64,000 bases of DNA from Sulfidibacter corallicola (GCF_017498545.1 NZ_CP071793.1:5791001-5855000); one strand, 5' to 3'. Positions 49,139 to 58,732 are shown, counted from the stretch's first letter. Numbers and translations are program-made. The notes: generated from the letters alone by a model not told the origin.

Positions 49139-50653
49139 ATGTTCAAGAAAGTTTTGATCGCCAACCGTGGCGAAATTGCGATCCGCGTGATTCGTTGTCT
49201 GCGCGAACACGGTATCGAGTCGGTTGCCGTGTATTCCGATCCCGACCGCCACAGCCTCGCCGTTCGTTGGGCTCACGAGGCGGTTCATTTGCCGGGCACC
49301 CTCAGTGCCGACACCTACATGAACATCGAGCGCGTCATCGAGGCCGCCAAGCGTACGGGATGCGAAGCGATTCATCCCGGTTACGGGTTTTTGTCGGAAA
49401 AGGCCGAATTCTCCAAAGCCTGTCGCGATGCCGGAATCACCTTCATCGGACCGCACCCCGATTCCATATCCCAAATGGGCGACAAAACCACGGCCCGCGC
49501 GCTGATGATGGAAGCCGGAGTGCCCGTGACGCCCGGTTTCCAGAACGAGAACTGCGATCGTGAAGAGGCGTACGCGGCGGCACGGGAAATCGGGTTTCCC
49601 GTCATGCTGAAGGCTTCGGCCGGCGGCGGCGGTAAGGGCATGCGCCTGGTGCGCGATCCCGAAGAGTTTCGTTCCGCTTACGATTTGGCTGCATCCGAGG
49701 CGGCCAGCGCCTTCGGCGATGATCGCGTCTATGTCGAGAAGCTGATCGAGAACCCCCGTCACATCGAGGTCCAGATCGCCTGTGACAAACACGGCAACGC
49801 CATTCACCTGGGCGAGCGCGAGTGTTCCGTTCAGCGCCGCCACCAGAAAGTCGTCGAAGAGGCGCCTTCGCCCGCGGTGACACCAGAGATTCGGGAGCGC
49901 ATCGGCCAAATCGCCGTTCGGGCCGCCCAAGCGGTCGATTACGATTCGGTAGGCACCGTGGAATTCCTGATGGACCCGGACGGGAACTTTTATTTCATGG
50001 AAATGAATACCCGGCTCCAGGTGGAACACCCGGTGACCGAATGGATCACGGGCGTCGATCTGGTGCGGCTCCAGCTTCAGATCGCCGCGGGGGAGAAGTT
50101 GCCGTTCACGCAGGACGACATCCAAATCAGCGGGCATGCCATCGAGTGCCGCGTTTACGCCGAGGATCCCGAAAAGAATTTCATGCCCTCGCCCGGGAAG
50201 ATCACCAAGCTGATGACGCCCAGCGGCCTGGGCGTTCGCGACGACTCGGGGGTCTACGCCGGGTACGAGGTTCCCATTTATTACGATCCCATGATTTCCA
50301 AACTCACCACCTGGGGCAAGGACCGGGAAGAGGCGACCGCCCGCATGTCGCGCGCATTGGGCGAGTACAAGGTGGGCGGCATTCGCACCAATCTCTGGTT
50401 CCACCGCGCCTTGATGCAGCATCCGGATTGGCAGGCCGCAAACTTGGACACCGGTTTCATCGAGCGCCACCCCGAGCTGCTGGTCAAGGGACAGAACGAG
50501 GATCATCTTCACATGGCGTTGATTGCGGCGGCCATTCGTCAGTATCGCGACGAAGTCAAATCGGTGACCCGCCAGGGCCAAGCTGCAACCGAAACCTCGA
50601 ATCAATGGAAAGCCAGCGCACGCCTGGCCGTCATGCGCCACCGGAGTTTGTGA
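49139..50653 (+). CDS. accC: Biotin carboxylase subunit of an acyl-CoA carboxylase
   Basis: ATP-dependent carboxylation of biotin on the carrier protein. The 504-aa product starts MFKKVLIANRGEIAIRVIR, has the Gly-rich ATP loop KASAGGGGKGMRLV (near residue 160), the EMNTRLQVEHPVTE catalytic block (near 288-301) and the biotin-carboxylase C-terminal domain with AIECRVYAEDP. Stand-alone AccC is about 450 aa; the extra 50 residues at the end are like the linker in acyl-CoA carboxylase alpha chains. One base separates it from the BCCP gene. Propionyl- or acetyl-CoA could be the substrate; no carboxyltransferase gene is in the window. Confidence 0.93.
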   Translation: MFKKVLIANRGEIAIRVIRCLREHGIESVAVYSDPDRHSLAVRWAHEAVHLPGTLSADTYMNIERVIEAAKRTGCEAIHPGYGFLSEKAEFSKACRDAGITFIGPHPDSISQMGDKTTARALMMEAGVPVTPGFQNENCDREEAYAAAREIGFPVMLKASAGGGGKGMRLVRDPEEFRSAYDLAASEAASAFGDDRVYVEKLIENPRHIEVQIACDKHGNAIHLGERECSVQRRHQKVVEEAPSPAVTPEIRERIGQIAVRAAQAVDYDSVGTVEFLMDPDGNFYFMEMNTRLQVEHPVTEWITGVDLVRLQLQIAAGEKLPFTQDDIQISGHAIECRVYAEDPEKNFMPSPGKITKLMTPSGLGVRDDSGVYAGYEVPIYYDPMISKLTTWGKDREEATARMSRALGEYKVGGIRTNLWFHRALMQHPDWQAANLDTGFIERHPELLVKGQNEDHLHMALIAAAIRQYRDEVKSVTRQGQAATETSNQWKASARLAVMRHRSL

Positions 50654-50654
50654 A

Positions 50655-51158
50655 ATGGAATTGATCGCTAACGTCAATAAGCAGCAGCACAACCTGACCA
50701 TCGAGCAGAAAGGGGAACATACCTATCTGGTCACCATCGACGACCAAGTCTACGAAGTCGATTGTATCGAGGTCATGGACAACCTGTTTTCCCTGGTTCA
50801 CGACCAGAAATCCTACGAAGTGCATACCCATCGAACCAAGTCCGGCAAGATCGAGACCCATTTTTACGAGGACAGCTTCGAAGTCGAACTGGCCGATCCG
50901 ATGAAGTTGCTGCTCGACCAGGCCATGGGCGCCGGTGTCCGCGGTCCGGTGGCACTCGAAGCGGCGATGCCGGGCCTGGTTCAGCGGATCCTGGTCAAGG
51001 AAGGTGACGAGGTCGAGGAAGATCAGGGCCTTCTGGTTCTGGTCGCGATGAAGATGGAAAACGAGTTGGGAAGTCCCAAGGCCGGCAAGATCAAAAAGAT
51101 CCTGGTCAAGGAAGGAGAGAACGTGGAGAGTGGGGCCAAGCTGGTCGAAATCGAATAG
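50655..51158 (+). CDS. Biotin carboxyl carrier protein with BT-like N-terminal domain
   Basis: A 167-aa carrier. The C-terminal biotinyl domain (about 95-167) has the AMKM lysine site (VLVAMKMENEL) and the matching GDEVEEDQGLLV and VKEGENVESGAKLVEI turns. Residues 1-90 form a beta-rich part (HTYLVTIDDQVYEVDCIEV) that recalls the BT domain of propionyl-CoA carboxylase alpha. Together with the preceding gene it equals a split alpha chain of about 670 residues. It begins one base after the biotin carboxylase stop. Confidence 0.9.
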   Translation: MELIANVNKQQHNLTIEQKGEHTYLVTIDDQVYEVDCIEVMDNLFSLVHDQKSYEVHTHRTKSGKIETHFYEDSFEVELADPMKLLLDQAMGAGVRGPVALEAAMPGLVQRILVKEGDEVEEDQGLLVLVAMKMENELGSPKAGKIKKILVKEGENVESGAKLVEIE

Positions 51159-51194
51159 CGTGCCCAAGGAGCTCGATCGGCGTCAAGACCACGG

Positions 51195-51656
51195 CTACTT
51201 TCGGAAGGCCCTTCTTCGGTTGGGTGCCGGTTCGTTGACCAACTTGATTTCGCAATCGGTCGTCACCTGGTTCGCTCCTTCGCGGAAGAAGTCGTCCGAA
51301 TGGCAGATGATGTGGAACTTGAGGGTGGAATCTACCGAGTAGGTGGATTTGTCCGGAAAAGTCTTCATCTTTGAGGTAATGCGGCCGCCCCGTTCCATCT
51401 GCTCGAACCGCGAAAAGCTCCTCGACCCATTGGTTCCGGCTTCGGTACGGGAAGCCGGGGGGTGACTTGCTCTCGGGCTCGCAAAGCCCCCGATGCGGCC
51501 GGTGAGGCACTTCTTGAAAAACGCCAGTGGCTTGTGGAAGCACAGGGTCCCGATCTTCGAGAGAAGACCCTTGGGGGTGGTCGGACGACGATCGCCGTCG
51601 TGTTGTATGCCAAGTTCGTTCAGGACCATGTAGGGATGTTTCGAAAATGTCTTCAT
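51195..51656 (-). CDS. Hypothetical protein
   Basis: A 153-aa frame starting with an ATG (complement of 51654-51656) that has AGAGGTG at suitable distance. Third-position GC is high in the first and last thirds, which favours coding, but no domain is recognised. The C-terminal part (STLKFHIICHSDDFFREGANQVTTDCEIKLV) looks like folded protein, whereas the middle is low in hydrophobic residues. It could be real, a pseudogene remnant, or chance. Confidence 0.4.
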   Translation of the reverse strand: MKTFSKHPYMVLNELGIQHDGDRRPTTPKGLLSKIGTLCFHKPLAFFKKCLTGRIGGFASPRASHPPASRTEAGTNGSRSFSRFEQMERGGRITSKMKTFPDKSTYSVDSTLKFHIICHSDDFFREGANQVTTDCEIKLVNEPAPNRRRAFRK

Positions 51657-51987
51657 GGTGACACCTCTATTAAGCCTGATTTTCAGGAGGTGCGAATCTC
51701 CTGGTTTTTTGTGTGTTTTCTTGTGGAGCTGTTTTGTGGGGAGGAGCTCCTGTTACCGAGTTTCATTGTGGGTCCCAAGTGTGGAGGAAAAATGGAAGGA
51801 AGCGGGAAAATTCTTTCGAGTGCGAAGATTGGTATTCGCTCCTTCCGCAAATGGAGCCTCGGATCCTGAAGGGAAAATCCGGCTCCCGGGCAGGTGGTGA
51901 TGCTGGAGAGCGCATGGTGCGCTCACCGCCAAATCCTCCCCCGATGGTGTATCCTTTTCTACTGATCTGCATGCCATGGAGGCATCT
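51657..51987. other. Intergenic region upstream of priA
   Basis: About 330 bases. It contains a hairpin with a T run on the plus strand at 51684-51710 and the priA ribosome site at 51977-51981. The plus-strand frame 51462-51869 lacks a start site and has atypical composition, so I do not call it. Confidence 0.5.
51684..51710 (+). terminator. Terminator-like hairpin
   Basis: CAGGAG (51684-51689) pairs with CTCCTG (51698-51703), loop of eight bases, followed by G and six T. No plus-strand gene ends just before it; it may end read-through from the carrier-protein gene. Confidence 0.5.
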
Positions 51988-54474
51988 GTGCCACAAGGTG
52001 AAAATCTGTTCGGAGAATTGGAATCCAATGAGCCGTGGTTGGTCGAGGTCGCCCTACCGGTTCCCTTGCGCCAATCTTTCACCTACAAAATACCGACTCG
52101 GGATTACGACCCGGCCGATATCGTGCGGGGATTGCGCGTCTTGGTGCCTTTCCGCTCCAAGCTTCTCAACGGCGTGACGGTCGGCGATGCCTATCGCTCC
52201 GGGGACCACCATCCCCGTACGCGTTTCTTGGTCTCCTGTGAACTGGGCCATACCGTATTGGCCCCGGAAATCTACGAATTGATCGATTGGATGACGCGCT
52301 ACTATCGCGCGCCGATCGGGGAAGCCGCCAAATTGGCGCTTCCACCCGGGATTCTCAACGAGAAGGAAATTCAATTCGCGCTGACCGAGTCGGGGCGGGA
52401 CTATATCGAAACCTCGCCGGACGGGGTGCTGTTGGGACAGTTGGCCGGTGGACCGGCGACCCGCCGCGAGTGGAACCTCAAGGCCAAAACGGAGATCAAG
52501 CTGGAGGACATCCGCCATTGGGAGGACCAGGGTTTTTTGCGGATTCACGCACGCGATCAGGAGAAGGAGAGCATTCCCCACATCACCGTGGTGGCACTGA
52601 CGGAGGCGGGGCACAGCTCCGACCTCGACGCATTGAGCCGAGCCGTCAAGCAGCGCGAGGTATTGCTCTGGCTGCGCAGCTATCCCCGAGAGGTCGTGAC
52701 CTATCGCGAGATCAACGAGGCATTTTCCAACGGAACCGCCATGATCGCGCAACTGGTCAAGCGCGGGCTTTGCGAAAAGCGGCGCATTCCCAAATACGAG
52801 CTGGTCTTCAACCAGGAGCACTTCGAGCCCGACGAGATCAAGACCCTGACCGACGAGCAACAAAACGCCTTCGATCAGATCGTCGCATCTTTGGAGGAAC
52901 GGTCGTTTCGCTCCTTTCTGGTGTTTGGCGTCACCGGGGCGGGCAAGACCGAGGTGTATCTGCGTGCGATTCAGCATTGTCTCGAGCAGGGCCGCCAAGC
53001 CCTGTTCCTGGTCCCGGAAATCGCCCTTACCCCGCTCATGCATCGCCGCATTCGCGACCGCTTCGGCGAGCGCTTGGCGATTTTGCATTCGGCGGTGGGC
53101 ATGTCTCAGCGTTCCGAGGCCTGGGCCAACGTGCTGGCGGGCAAGGTGGACGTGGTGCTGGGCGCTCGTTCGGGTATCTTTGCACCGCTACCCAGGCTGG
53201 GTCTGGTCATCGTCGACGAAGAGCACGACCAGAGTTACAAGCAAAACGACGGCATTCGCTACCATGCTCGCGATCTTGCGCTGGTTCGCGCCAAAATGGC
53301 GGGTGCCACCGTCGTTCTCGGCAGTGCGACACCCAGCCTGGAATCCTGGCAGAACTACCACAATGGTCGCCACGGGTTGATCACGCTCACCAAGCGGGCC
53401 ACACGGGCCCCGCTGCCCGCGGTGGAAGTCGTCGACATGTGCGACGAATTCAAGGCCCAGCGCCGCCGGCCCCTGCTCAGTCGCCGTTTGCGCGAGACGA
53501 TGCGGGCCACCCTCGAGGCGGGACACCAGGTCATGATCCTGCTCAACCGCCGGGGCTATCACAGTTTTCTCCTGTGTCGCAAATGTGGTCATGTGGAGAT
53601 GTGCCGTCAGTGCGAGGTGAGTCTGACCTACCACCGCACCGATCGCCACCTGCGCTGCCATTATTGCGGCGAGTCGCGGGCGGTCCCCGAGGCCTGTTCC
53701 GCCTGTGGCGCCAGCGGCGCCGGGCTCCAGTTCTTCGGCGAAGGGACCCAGCAGATCGAGGAGTTGATCCAGAAGGAGTTCCCTGAGTTCGTGGTGGACC
53801 GGTTGGACCGCGACCGGCTCAGCGCCCGTGAGGCCGGGCAGAAGATCTTGGAGAAGTTCGAGAACCGGGAGACCCATATCTTGGTGGGGACCCAGATGAT
53901 CGCCAAGGGACACGATTTCCCCAACGTGACCCTGGTCGGTATTCTCAACGCCGATCAGGGGCTGCGTATCCCCGATTTTCGCAGTGCCGAATACGTGTTC
54001 CAGCTCATCACCCAGGTAGCCGGACGCAGCGGTCGGGGAGAAAACCCCGGGTACGTCATCATTCAAACCTACATGCCCGACCACTACAGTATCGTGCATG
54101 CCGCCAACCACGACTTCCTCTCGTTTCTCGGCAAGGAGATCCGTTACCGGGAGCACCTGTTCTACTCGCCGTTCGCCTACATGATCAACATCATGGTGAC
54201 CCACACCGACGATCAGAAGGCCTACGGTGCGGCCCAATGGATGGCGGCGCAACTGGGTCGCCAAAAGGATCGGAATCGAATGGTGATCCTGGGGCCGACC
54301 AAGGCGCCCATCGGCAAGATCAAAGGGGCTTTTCGATATCAGATCGTCTTGAAGTCGGGTGAGCGAACCAGCCTTCATCGCCACGCGGATGCGGTGGTGG
54401 AAGCGTGCGTGGCGTGGGGCATGATCGCGCGCCCGGCGGTAATTCTCGACATCGACCCCTACCAATTTTTTTAG
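51988..54474 (+). CDS. priA: Primosomal protein N' (PriA helicase)
   Basis: Restarts replication at stalled forks by binding forks and loading the primosome. The 828-aa product has the N-terminal fork-binding domain (WLVEVALPVPLRQSFTYKIP), Walker A GVTGAGKTEVY, DEEH box in VIVDEEHDQSYKQ, the zinc-binding region CRKCGHVEMCRQCEVSL...CHYCGE...CSACG with eight cysteines, and helicase motifs VGTQMIAKGHDFPNVTLVG and QVAGRSGRGE. Walker A is intact. I favour GTG 51988 because GGAGG (51977-51981) precedes it at correct spacing; the ATG at 51976 overlaps that site. Confidence 0.95.
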   Translation: MPQGENLFGELESNEPWLVEVALPVPLRQSFTYKIPTRDYDPADIVRGLRVLVPFRSKLLNGVTVGDAYRSGDHHPRTRFLVSCELGHTVLAPEIYELIDWMTRYYRAPIGEAAKLALPPGILNEKEIQFALTESGRDYIETSPDGVLLGQLAGGPATRREWNLKAKTEIKLEDIRHWEDQGFLRIHARDQEKESIPHITVVALTEAGHSSDLDALSRAVKQREVLLWLRSYPREVVTYREINEAFSNGTAMIAQLVKRGLCEKRRIPKYELVFNQEHFEPDEIKTLTDEQQNAFDQIVASLEERSFRSFLVFGVTGAGKTEVYLRAIQHCLEQGRQALFLVPEIALTPLMHRRIRDRFGERLAILHSAVGMSQRSEAWANVLAGKVDVVLGARSGIFAPLPRLGLVIVDEEHDQSYKQNDGIRYHARDLALVRAKMAGATVVLGSATPSLESWQNYHNGRHGLITLTKRATRAPLPAVEVVDMCDEFKAQRRRPLLSRRLRETMRATLEAGHQVMILLNRRGYHSFLLCRKCGHVEMCRQCEVSLTYHRTDRHLRCHYCGESRAVPEACSACGASGAGLQFFGEGTQQIEELIQKEFPEFVVDRLDRDRLSAREAGQKILEKFENRETHILVGTQMIAKGHDFPNVTLVGILNADQGLRIPDFRSAEYVFQLITQVAGRSGRGENPGYVIIQTYMPDHYSIVHAANHDFLSFLGKEIRYREHLFYSPFAYMINIMVTHTDDQKAYGAAQWMAAQLGRQKDRNRMVILGPTKAPIGKIKGAFRYQIVLKSGERTSLHRHADAVVEACVAWGMIARPAVILDIDPYQFF

Positions 54475-54657
54475 TTATTGGGAATCCCGTTCGAAAGGTC
54501 TTTATGGTAGGCTGCTAACGGTATGATCCGATTAGCCGCCCGAGTTCGGAAGTCTCACCAACGCACACAGAAATCCATGGAACCACTTGTTTTTTGAAGT
54601 TTTACAATTCCAACTCCAGCGGTAAACACGGACACCTATATCGATCAAGGCTGGCGA

Positions 54658-54954
54658 ATGAAGTTATTTTGTCGACACTGCCAGGCAGTCTTTTCTCCCG
54701 AGGAACTTCTCGAAAATTGCACCCAGAGTTGGCCGGACCAGCATTGGGTCTATTTCGTGTGTCCGGAATGCCACAAGGGCATGAATCTAGAGGTCAAAAA
54801 CGAATTTGTGTTCGTCGGTTTCCTGGACGGCGGGCCCGGCTCTTCCTTCATCTACGAGCGTGGCTACACCATCGAAGGCCTGCGTGTGGAACGCGAAGGA
54901 AATGATTTAACGATTCACTACGGTTCACACACCCGACGCATTCCCAGCAAATAG
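54658..54954 (+). CDS. Small zinc-ribbon protein
   Basis: A 98-aa protein with two cysteine pairs, FCRHC near residues 4-8 and VCPECHKG near 38-45, expected to bind one zinc ion. The C-terminal half is beta-rich (FVFVGFLDGGPGSSFIYERGY). It could bind nucleic acid or protein; no specific family is recognised. It follows priA by 180 bases and its stop is 5 bases from the end of the convergent flippase gene. Confidence 0.7.
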   Translation: MKLFCRHCQAVFSPEELLENCTQSWPDQHWVYFVCPECHKGMNLEVKNEFVFVGFLDGGPGSSFIYERGYTIEGLRVEREGNDLTIHYGSHTRRIPSK

Positions 54955-54959
54955 AGGCC

Positions 54960-56309
54960 TCATTTCGCCCCGGTCGCCACCGCCGCCGTATGGGTCAATT
55001 TGATCAGCAAGGGTAGGTAGCAAAGAATCGTTGCGCCCGCGGCCAGCCAGGGGTTGTCGAAAGTGAAGAACAGGATGCCGACCAGCGCCAGGGGCAGCGA
55101 CAGGAAGCACCACTTGAACACGAGTTCCGGTGAGCGGCGTCCCCAGCACACCCAGGTGAAGAAGATGAAGGCCTCGGTGACGAGGGTCATGCCCGCCGCA
55201 CCGGCGGCGCCGTGGCGGGGAATCAATAGGATGTTGCCGACGATGTTGATCAGCGCGGCCAGGATCCCGGACCACAGGGCGAAGCGCTCGCGACCTTGGG
55301 AAAACAACCAGCGGCTCAGAATGCCGTTCGCGAACATGAAGGGCAGGCCCGCGGCAAGGATGTAGAGCAAGGGGAGTGCACCCGCGAAGCTTTCGCCGGC
55401 CAGGAGGGTTCCCACCGGTTCACCGAACACCCACATACCGCAAACGCCGCATGCCGCGATGACGACGAGCAGGGAAAACGCCATGTCGAAGAGGCGCGCC
55501 CGTGTGTCGGGGTCGGCTTTGACCAGGCGGGGGTAGAGGACCGCGGCGACTGCGCCGCTGATGAACAGGGTCCCTTCGACCAGGTCGTAGGCGTTGGCGT
55601 AATCGCCGGCGGCCCGTTCTCCGGCCATCGGGACCAGCATCACCTGATCGATCCGGAAATAGAGTACGGTGACCAGGGTATAGGCGCCCATGGTCAGGAA
55701 CGATTTCCAAGCGCTGGGATCGGGATCGGCCACCGATTCCGGGATCAGCTTCCAGGCGCGCCAGCCGTACAGCAGGCGAAGGGCGAGAATCCCCGCGAAA
55801 CACCAGGCGAACAGGTTCAGATCGGGGTCGGGAACGATCAGTGCGGCCAGACCGGCGACGAGCGCGAAGCCGCCCACCTTGAAAAAGGACATGAGCGCCA
55901 ATTGGTCCGTCTTCGATTTTCCCTCGAAGACCGCTTGTTCGGCGAGGGCGATGCCGTCGAAAACGAGTGCCGCACCGAAGGCGGCCGAGGCGAGCCAGGG
56001 ATAGCCGCTCAGCGCAACGACGCCGGCCCCGATGAGCAGGCACAACAACCAGGGCCCGGTCTTGGCCCGAAACAGAAAACTGACGGCATGGCCGCGGGTG
56101 ATGCGGTTGGCGGCCACGGCCCGCGACAACCAGACTTCGAAACCCATGTTCGCGAAGACCGAGAGGATGCCGAAGAGGGAGAAGAGTGACGCCCATACGC
56201 CTTTGGCTTCGACACCCAGATAACGGTTCAGGTACCAGAGGGCGAAGAAAACGTATAGAAGCCGCCCGGTCAGATGGGCGATGTGCAGAAGTAGAATGGA
56301 CTTGACCAA
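54960..56309 (-). CDS. Wzx-like polysaccharide flippase (MOP superfamily)
   Basis: A 449-aa membrane protein with about 12-14 hydrophobic segments and the MOP-superfamily pattern: YVFFALWYLNRYLGVEAKGVWASLFSLFGILSVFANMGFEVWLSRAVA near the N terminus, and GTLFISGAVAAVLYPRLVKADP in the middle. Such proteins move lipid-linked oligosaccharide units across the inner membrane. Length is normal. It is near other envelope polysaccharide genes (heparinase-like, O-antigen ligase-like, methyltransferase) though separated from them by suhB, radC and hcp. Confidence 0.82.
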   Translation of the reverse strand: MVKSILLLHIAHLTGRLLYVFFALWYLNRYLGVEAKGVWASLFSLFGILSVFANMGFEVWLSRAVAANRITRGHAVSFLFRAKTGPWLLCLLIGAGVVALSGYPWLASAAFGAALVFDGIALAEQAVFEGKSKTDQLALMSFFKVGGFALVAGLAALIVPDPDLNLFAWCFAGILALRLLYGWRAWKLIPESVADPDPSAWKSFLTMGAYTLVTVLYFRIDQVMLVPMAGERAAGDYANAYDLVEGTLFISGAVAAVLYPRLVKADPDTRARLFDMAFSLLVVIAACGVCGMWVFGEPVGTLLAGESFAGALPLLYILAAGLPFMFANGILSRWLFSQGRERFALWSGILAALINIVGNILLIPRHGAAGAAGMTLVTEAFIFFTWVCWGRRSPELVFKWCFLSLPLALVGILFFTFDNPWLAAGATILCYLPLLIKLTHTAAVATGAK

Positions 56310-56422
56310 ATGGCGTCCTTTTCATCGATGGAAATGGCTGGGCGGAAGCGACGGATGACTTCGGTACGATCGCTGGTGGCCGGTCACCGTTTCGCCGCAA
56401 CGGCGTGACCATGGCCTTCGGG

Positions 56423-57187
56423 TCAACGAATCCGTTCGGTGGTTTCCTTCAGCAGGCCGGGCGTGCAGGCGATGACCTTGCCCTCGTGAAGGTCGAAGGG
56501 GGCCCCGCCGATACCTGCCAGCCTACCGCCGGCTTCCGTGACGATCAAGGAACCGGCCGCGATGTCCCACGCATTCAAACCGTCTTCGACGTAGAAATCG
56601 AAACGACCCGAGGCAATGTAACACAAATCCAACGCCGCCGAACCCAGGCGCCGCAGGCCCCGTGCGTGTTGCAGGAAATCGGAGACGCGATCGAGCAGTT
56701 CGTTCTTGCGATCGCGTCGATCGTAGGAGAAACCCGTCACACCGAGCGCTTCACCCATGTTCGTCTCGCCGGACACCGCGATCGGACGCCCGTTGAGGGT
56801 GGCGCCCTCGCCGAGATGCGCCTCGAACCACTCGTCCTTCACCGGATCGAACACGATGCCCGCGACGACCTCGCCCGCCTTGGCTAGCGCGATCGATACC
56901 GAGAAGTGGGGAAAACCGTGCGTGAAGTTGGTGGTGCCGTCCAACGGGTCGACGATCCACTGATACTCGTTGCTTCCCGAGTGACTGCCGCTCTCTTCCG
57001 CCAGAATGTGATCGTCGGGAAAGTGGCTGCGAATGCCTTCGATCACGATTTTCTCCGCGGTCTCGTCGGCCACGGTGACCAAATCCAGAGCCCCTTTCTT
57101 GCGGACCGCCACACCGGTGCGAAAATGCCGCAGCAGGCATTCACCGGCCCCAGCCGCGACCTTTTTCATCAACAACTTTCGATTCAT
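56423..57187 (-). CDS. Inositol monophosphatase family protein (SuhB-like)
   Basis: Mg-dependent sugar phosphatase of 254 aa. The metal-binding motifs are complete: EESG in DDHILAEESGSH (about 62-73), WIVDPLDGTTNFTHGFPHF (about 79-98), and the C-terminal WDIAAGSLIVTEAGG (about 206-220). AAGGAG stands seven bases before the ATG (complement of 57185-57187). It may act on inositol phosphate, a related sugar phosphate or, like SuhB, bind rRNA processing factors. The upstream extension of the frame has no homology. Confidence 0.92.
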   Translation of the reverse strand: MNRKLLMKKVAAGAGECLLRHFRTGVAVRKKGALDLVTVADETAEKIVIEGIRSHFPDDHILAEESGSHSGSNEYQWIVDPLDGTTNFTHGFPHFSVSIALAKAGEVVAGIVFDPVKDEWFEAHLGEGATLNGRPIAVSGETNMGEALGVTGFSYDRRDRKNELLDRVSDFLQHARGLRRLGSAALDLCYIASGRFDFYVEDGLNAWDIAAGSLIVTEAGGRLAGIGGAPFDLHEGKVIACTPGLLKETTERIR

Positions 57188-57312
57188 GAAGCGCTCCTTG
57201 GCGATGGGGATTCCAATCCGTGTGCATGATACCCGATTTGACCGTTCCGTGCTGTTTGGTCTTTGCAATGCGGGTCCTGAAGCGAATCGCGCCTGGACCG
57301 GGAAACCCTCCT

Positions 57313-57981
57313 TTACAGGAGCCCGTGGGCGGCGAAACTGAAATGATCGCGGTGATTGAAAATGATGTGATCGAACAAATGAATGCCCAGCACCGCCGCC
57401 GCTGCGTTCAGGCGCCGTGTGATTTCGTGGTCGGCGGAACTCGCCTCGATGGTACCGGCAGGGTGGTTGTGGGCCAGAATGATGCCGGCCGCTCGATCGG
57501 TGAGTGGGTCGGCGAAGACCTCCCGCGGATGGATCAGGCCGCGGTTGGCCAGGCCAACCGTGACCACCCGAATGGCCAACACCTCGTTGGCGCCGTTCAG
57601 TGAGATACACAGCAAGTGTTCCTGACGGCGATCGGCGTAAATCCGAATCAGTGGCAGAATGTCCGTCGGTTCCATGATCCTGAATCCCGCCGGATGAATG
57701 CGTCGGCGGCAGAACTCCAGCGCCGCCAGAAGCTGGGCAGCCCGGGCCGTGCCGATGCCGGGAATCTCGCACAGCCGTTCCAGACGCAACGGTTCCGGTG
57801 CCGCGTCGAGTGTTTCCAGGGTCAACCGGGCCAGGCGCCACAGCGAAATGCCGCGCGCACCTTTTCCGAGGACCACGGCCAAGAGTTCCAGATCCGACAG
57901 GGCATGCGGTCCCTTTTGGACCAGTTTTTCCCGAGGTCGGTCCGGAGTGGGAATATCGAGAATCGGTTTGGGCTGTCTCAC
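57313..57981 (-). CDS. radC: RadC family JAB-domain protein
   Basis: A 222-aa protein of the RadC family, equal in length to E. coli RadC. The N-terminal helix-hairpin-helix region (RPREKLVQKGPHALSDLELLAVVLGKG; LCEIPGIGTARAAQLLAALEF) is followed by the JAMM metal site: HNHPAG and the downstream S-x2-D of SSADHEITRRL. The true function remains unsettled in all species; the old link to DNA repair is doubtful. I start at GTG (complement of 57979-57981) with GGGAG upstream; the frame continues to 58077 but this would enter the hcp terminator. Confidence 0.9.
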   Translation of the reverse strand: MRQPKPILDIPTPDRPREKLVQKGPHALSDLELLAVVLGKGARGISLWRLARLTLETLDAAPEPLRLERLCEIPGIGTARAAQLLAALEFCRRRIHPAGFRIMEPTDILPLIRIYADRRQEHLLCISLNGANEVLAIRVVTVGLANRGLIHPREVFADPLTDRAAGIILAHNHPAGTIEASSADHEITRRLNAAAAVLGIHLFDHIIFNHRDHFSFAAHGLL

Positions 57982-58077
57982 GGTGTTACTCCCGCGAGAC
58001 CTGAAGGGGATCGTCCCCACGATTCTACCCGATCGTTCGCGCTCTTTCAGCACTTCGGTGCCGATTTTTATTTCCAA

Positions 58078-58109
58078 AATAGAAAGGGCCCCCTTTCGGG
58101 AGCCCTTGC
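58078..58109 (-). terminator. Intrinsic terminator of hcp
   Basis: On the minus strand AAGGGCTCCC and GGGGGCCCTT form a 10-bp stem with one mismatch and a GAAA loop, followed by TCTATTTT. It lies about 100 bases after the hcp stop. Confidence 0.7.
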
Positions 58110-58210
58110 GATAAGAATGGAACCGGGAGAAGCATAGCGCTTCTGGTGAATAGACCCGGCGCTTTGTGAATCGGATCGGTCGGGGTATGCCCCGTCGAAG
58201 CCGTGGCTGT

Positions 58211-58675
58211 TTACTTGTTGTCGTGACGGTCCATTACTTCGATGCCGTCTTCGTTGTAGCAATAGGTTACTTCGCCGTATACCAGGGAAATTTCGTCTTC
58301 ATCGACATAATTGCCGGAGTGGGGCGCGTGAACGTGCATTTTGTAGGTACCCACTTTGATGACTTTCAGTTCCTTGAACTTGATGGTGAAGTACTCGAAC
58401 TGGTCGCCCTTGATGTCGGGCTTCACCATGTGAACAGTGAGGTCGGCCATTTCCAGGTTGTTGAACAGGTGCTGATAGAAGCCGGGAGTATGCTTGCCGG
58501 TTTCAGAGCGGAAGATGAAAGGCTGACGAGTGCGGCGGCCTTTGATGTTGTTGTCCAGTTCGGAAACGGGCAGTGCGGAGCTGACGCTCATTTCGTGAAC
58601 ACGGATTTGGCCTTCGAAACCCGCGTCGGGGGATTCACCGGCAATGGGACACTCGATATAAGCATAGTTGGTCAT
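58211..58675 (-). CDS. hcp: Hcp-family type VI secretion tube protein
   Basis: A 154-aa Hcp-like protein, the ring subunit that stacks into the inner tube of type VI secretion systems and is itself exported. It shows AYIECPIAGESPDAGFEGQIRVHEMSVS, RTRQPFIFRSETGKHTPGFYQHLFNN, ADLTVHMVKP, and FEYFTIKFKELKVIKVGTYKMH, in the order of the family. Codons are of the highly expressed type. The ATG is at the complement of 58673-58675. It has its own sigma-54 promoter and terminator. No other T6SS gene is in the window, so it is an orphan hcp here. Confidence 0.9.
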   Translation of the reverse strand: MTNYAYIECPIAGESPDAGFEGQIRVHEMSVSSALPVSELDNNIKGRRTRQPFIFRSETGKHTPGFYQHLFNNLEMADLTVHMVKPDIKGDQFEYFTIKFKELKVIKVGTYKMHVHAPHSGNYVDEDEISLVYGEVTYCYNEDGIEVMDRHDNK

Positions 58676-58732
58676 GTCGATCTCTCCTGTAGTGTTGTCG
58701 CGAAAGTGGATCGCTTGTTGGGAAACCCTAAT

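Noticed and set aside
51462..51869. 135-aa plus-strand frame upstream of priA
   Set aside because: No ribosome site, crosses the terminator-like hairpin at 51684-51710, and composition differs from genuine genes nearby.
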